A stretch of 23,493 nt of DNA from assembly GCA_002391675.1 (NCBI GenBank), contig DGFM01000048.1, positions 1,154-24,646 of the forward strand, read 5' to 3'. Both the position numbers and the translations under genes were made by a program. This stretch comes from Cloacimonetes bacterium UBA3900. GTDB lineage: Bacteria; Cloacimonadota; Cloacimonadia; Cloacimonadales; Cloacimonadaceae. The notes under the pieces were generated by a model that saw only the letters and a program-made list of their open reading frames with translations, did no database searches and was not told the DNA's origin. Below are positions 22,819-23,493 of the stretch, piece by piece (within the stretch, counting starts at the first letter, position 1; every line of letters begins with the position of its first letter).

Positions 22819-23493
22819 ATGATCAACCAATATCTCAAAGCCCGGGGAACGCCCAAACCATGCCCCAAGCTGCTGATTCTGCTGCTCATTCTCCTGGCCT
22901 GCAGCAGCCTCTTTGCGCAAAAGGGTGCCCGCTATGCCCAGGAAGGCGTGGAATACTACAACCGTGGTCAATACCGGCGCGCCATTGATGAATTTAGCTC
23001 AGCAAACAATGCCGCAGGTGGCAACGTGCCGCTCTATCACTACTGGCTGGCCCGGTTGCATATCGCCGTGCAGGACGTCCCCAAAGCCCTGTTTTGGATG
23101 GATAAATACCTGGAAAGTGGGGAAGAGACCTACGCCGAAGAAATCCGGAGCTACCAACAGATCATCAAACATTCAGACAAGGTCTTTGAAAGCTTTGAGA
23201 TGCGCCCTCTGCCCTCCTGGGTCCACAGCCGCAATTCAGATTACGGCGCCGTCTTGCAGCCTCAGGGCAAATATCTCTACTTCAACTCCATGCGCCCCGC
23301 CAGAAAGGACAAAGAAAACATCTGGTGCGCCGAAGCCTTTCAAAACGGTTTCGGACGTCCCGAGCTGATGAAAGCCTGGTCTACCGATGCCAACGAAGCC
23401 ATAGGCTCGTTTTCCACCGACGGCAAGACCGCCTACCTCTTTGGCAACTACGAAAGAGGCAAGCTTGATGGAGACATCTACACCAGCACCTGG
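22819..23493 (+). CDS. TPR and PD40-propeller exported protein, PorE-like (3' end outside window)
   Basis: 225 residues visible, open to the window edge. ATG 22819 has GAGG at 22807-22810 and lies 20 nt after the PorV-like gene. The N-terminus (residues about 17-34, KLLILLLILLACSSLFAQ) is a signal peptide; LLAC could act as a lipobox at Cys28, so a lipoprotein is possible, but cleavage after FAQ fits as well. Residues about 38-120 form TPR-like helices (YAQEGVEYYNRGQYRRAIDE; YHYWLARLHIAVQDVPKALF). From about 130 the PD40/WD40-like propeller begins: YGAVLQPQGKYLYFNSMRP, ENIWCAEAFQNGFGRPELM, GSFSTDGKTAYLFGNYERG. TPR followed by PD40 blades is the architecture of PorE and related OmpA-type proteins; the OmpA domain expected at the C-terminus would lie beyond the window. 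PorE anchors the type IX machinery to peptidoglycan. The alternative 151-codon frame from 22913 lacks any domain. Confidence 0.8.
   Translation, partial: MINQYLKARGTPKPCPKLLILLLILLACSSLFAQKGARYAQEGVEYYNRGQYRRAIDEFSSANNAAGGNVPLYHYWLARLHIAVQDVPKALFWMDKYLESGEETYAEEIRSYQQIIKHSDKVFESFEMRPLPSWVHSRNSDYGAVLQPQGKYLYFNSMRPARKDKENIWCAEAFQNGFGRPELMKAWSTDANEAIGSFSTDGKTAYLFGNYERGKLDGDIYTSTW

Noticed and set aside
22913..23368. 151-codon plus-strand frame near the window end
   Set aside because: It is out of frame with the signal-peptide/TPR/PD40 reading that starts at 22819 and stays open to the window edge; its translation is Pro/Ser/Thr-rich without domains.

Overview
The window reads as a chromosomal segment of an FCB-superphylum, Gram-negative bacterium, most likely Candidatus Cloacimonadota or a close relative. 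This rests on gene content only: GWxTD-domain proteins, PorV-type and PorE-type proteins, a secreted protein made of chitobiase C-terminal repeats with a PNPA-type C-terminal domain, and an AgmX/TonB-like energy-transduction operon. No rRNA or marker tree is available to confirm it. No CRISPR array, tRNA, rRNA, insertion sequence or phage gene was recognised.

Layout. (1) 1-5464, plus strand: the 3' part of dnaE (replicative DNA polymerase III alpha), followed by two exported GWxTD-domain proteins. Each gene overlaps the next by exactly 17 nt. (2) 5484-5882, minus strand: a YraN/UPF0102 nuclease-fold protein, convergent with the GWxTD genes and divergent from what follows. (3) 5983-16763, plus strand: an outer-membrane beta-barrel-like protein, a 1977-residue periplasmic TPR-type protein, a 101-residue secreted protein, an ExbB/TolQ/MotA-family proton-channel protein, two different ExbD/TolR proteins, and a single-pass protein with an FHA-like cytoplasmic part, Ala- and Gly-rich linkers and an AgmX/TonB-like C-terminus. 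A strong intrinsic terminator closes this block. (4) 16764-17203: a 440-bp gene-poor stretch with two terminator-like hairpins, a candidate 39-codon ORF and a probable promoter. (5) 17204-23493, plus strand: a 1533-residue secreted protein with 15 chitobiase/beta-hexosaminidase C-terminal repeats and a type IX-like sorting domain, a PorV/PorQ-family barrel, and the 5' end of a TPR plus PD40-propeller protein resembling PorE.

Working model. Block 3 has the parts of a proton-motive-force-driven machine spanning the envelope: an inner-membrane ExbB-ExbD-ExbD motor, a transducer with a TonB-like end, a very large periplasmic TPR scaffold and an outer-membrane barrel. The parts list resembles the Agl-Glt (gliding) and Nfs complexes of myxobacteria more than a plain TonB or Tol-Pal system. 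One ExbD keeps the proton-carrying Asp and the other has Asn there, which would make an asymmetric motor. Block 5 looks like a type IX secretion cargo encoded next to its outer-membrane carrier (PorV-like) and a peptidoglycan-anchoring component (PorE-like). The TGAC-N9-GTCA dyads just before and just after the barrel gene of block 3 suggest a shared regulator. Functions in blocks 3 and 5 are inferred from domains and gene order, not proven.
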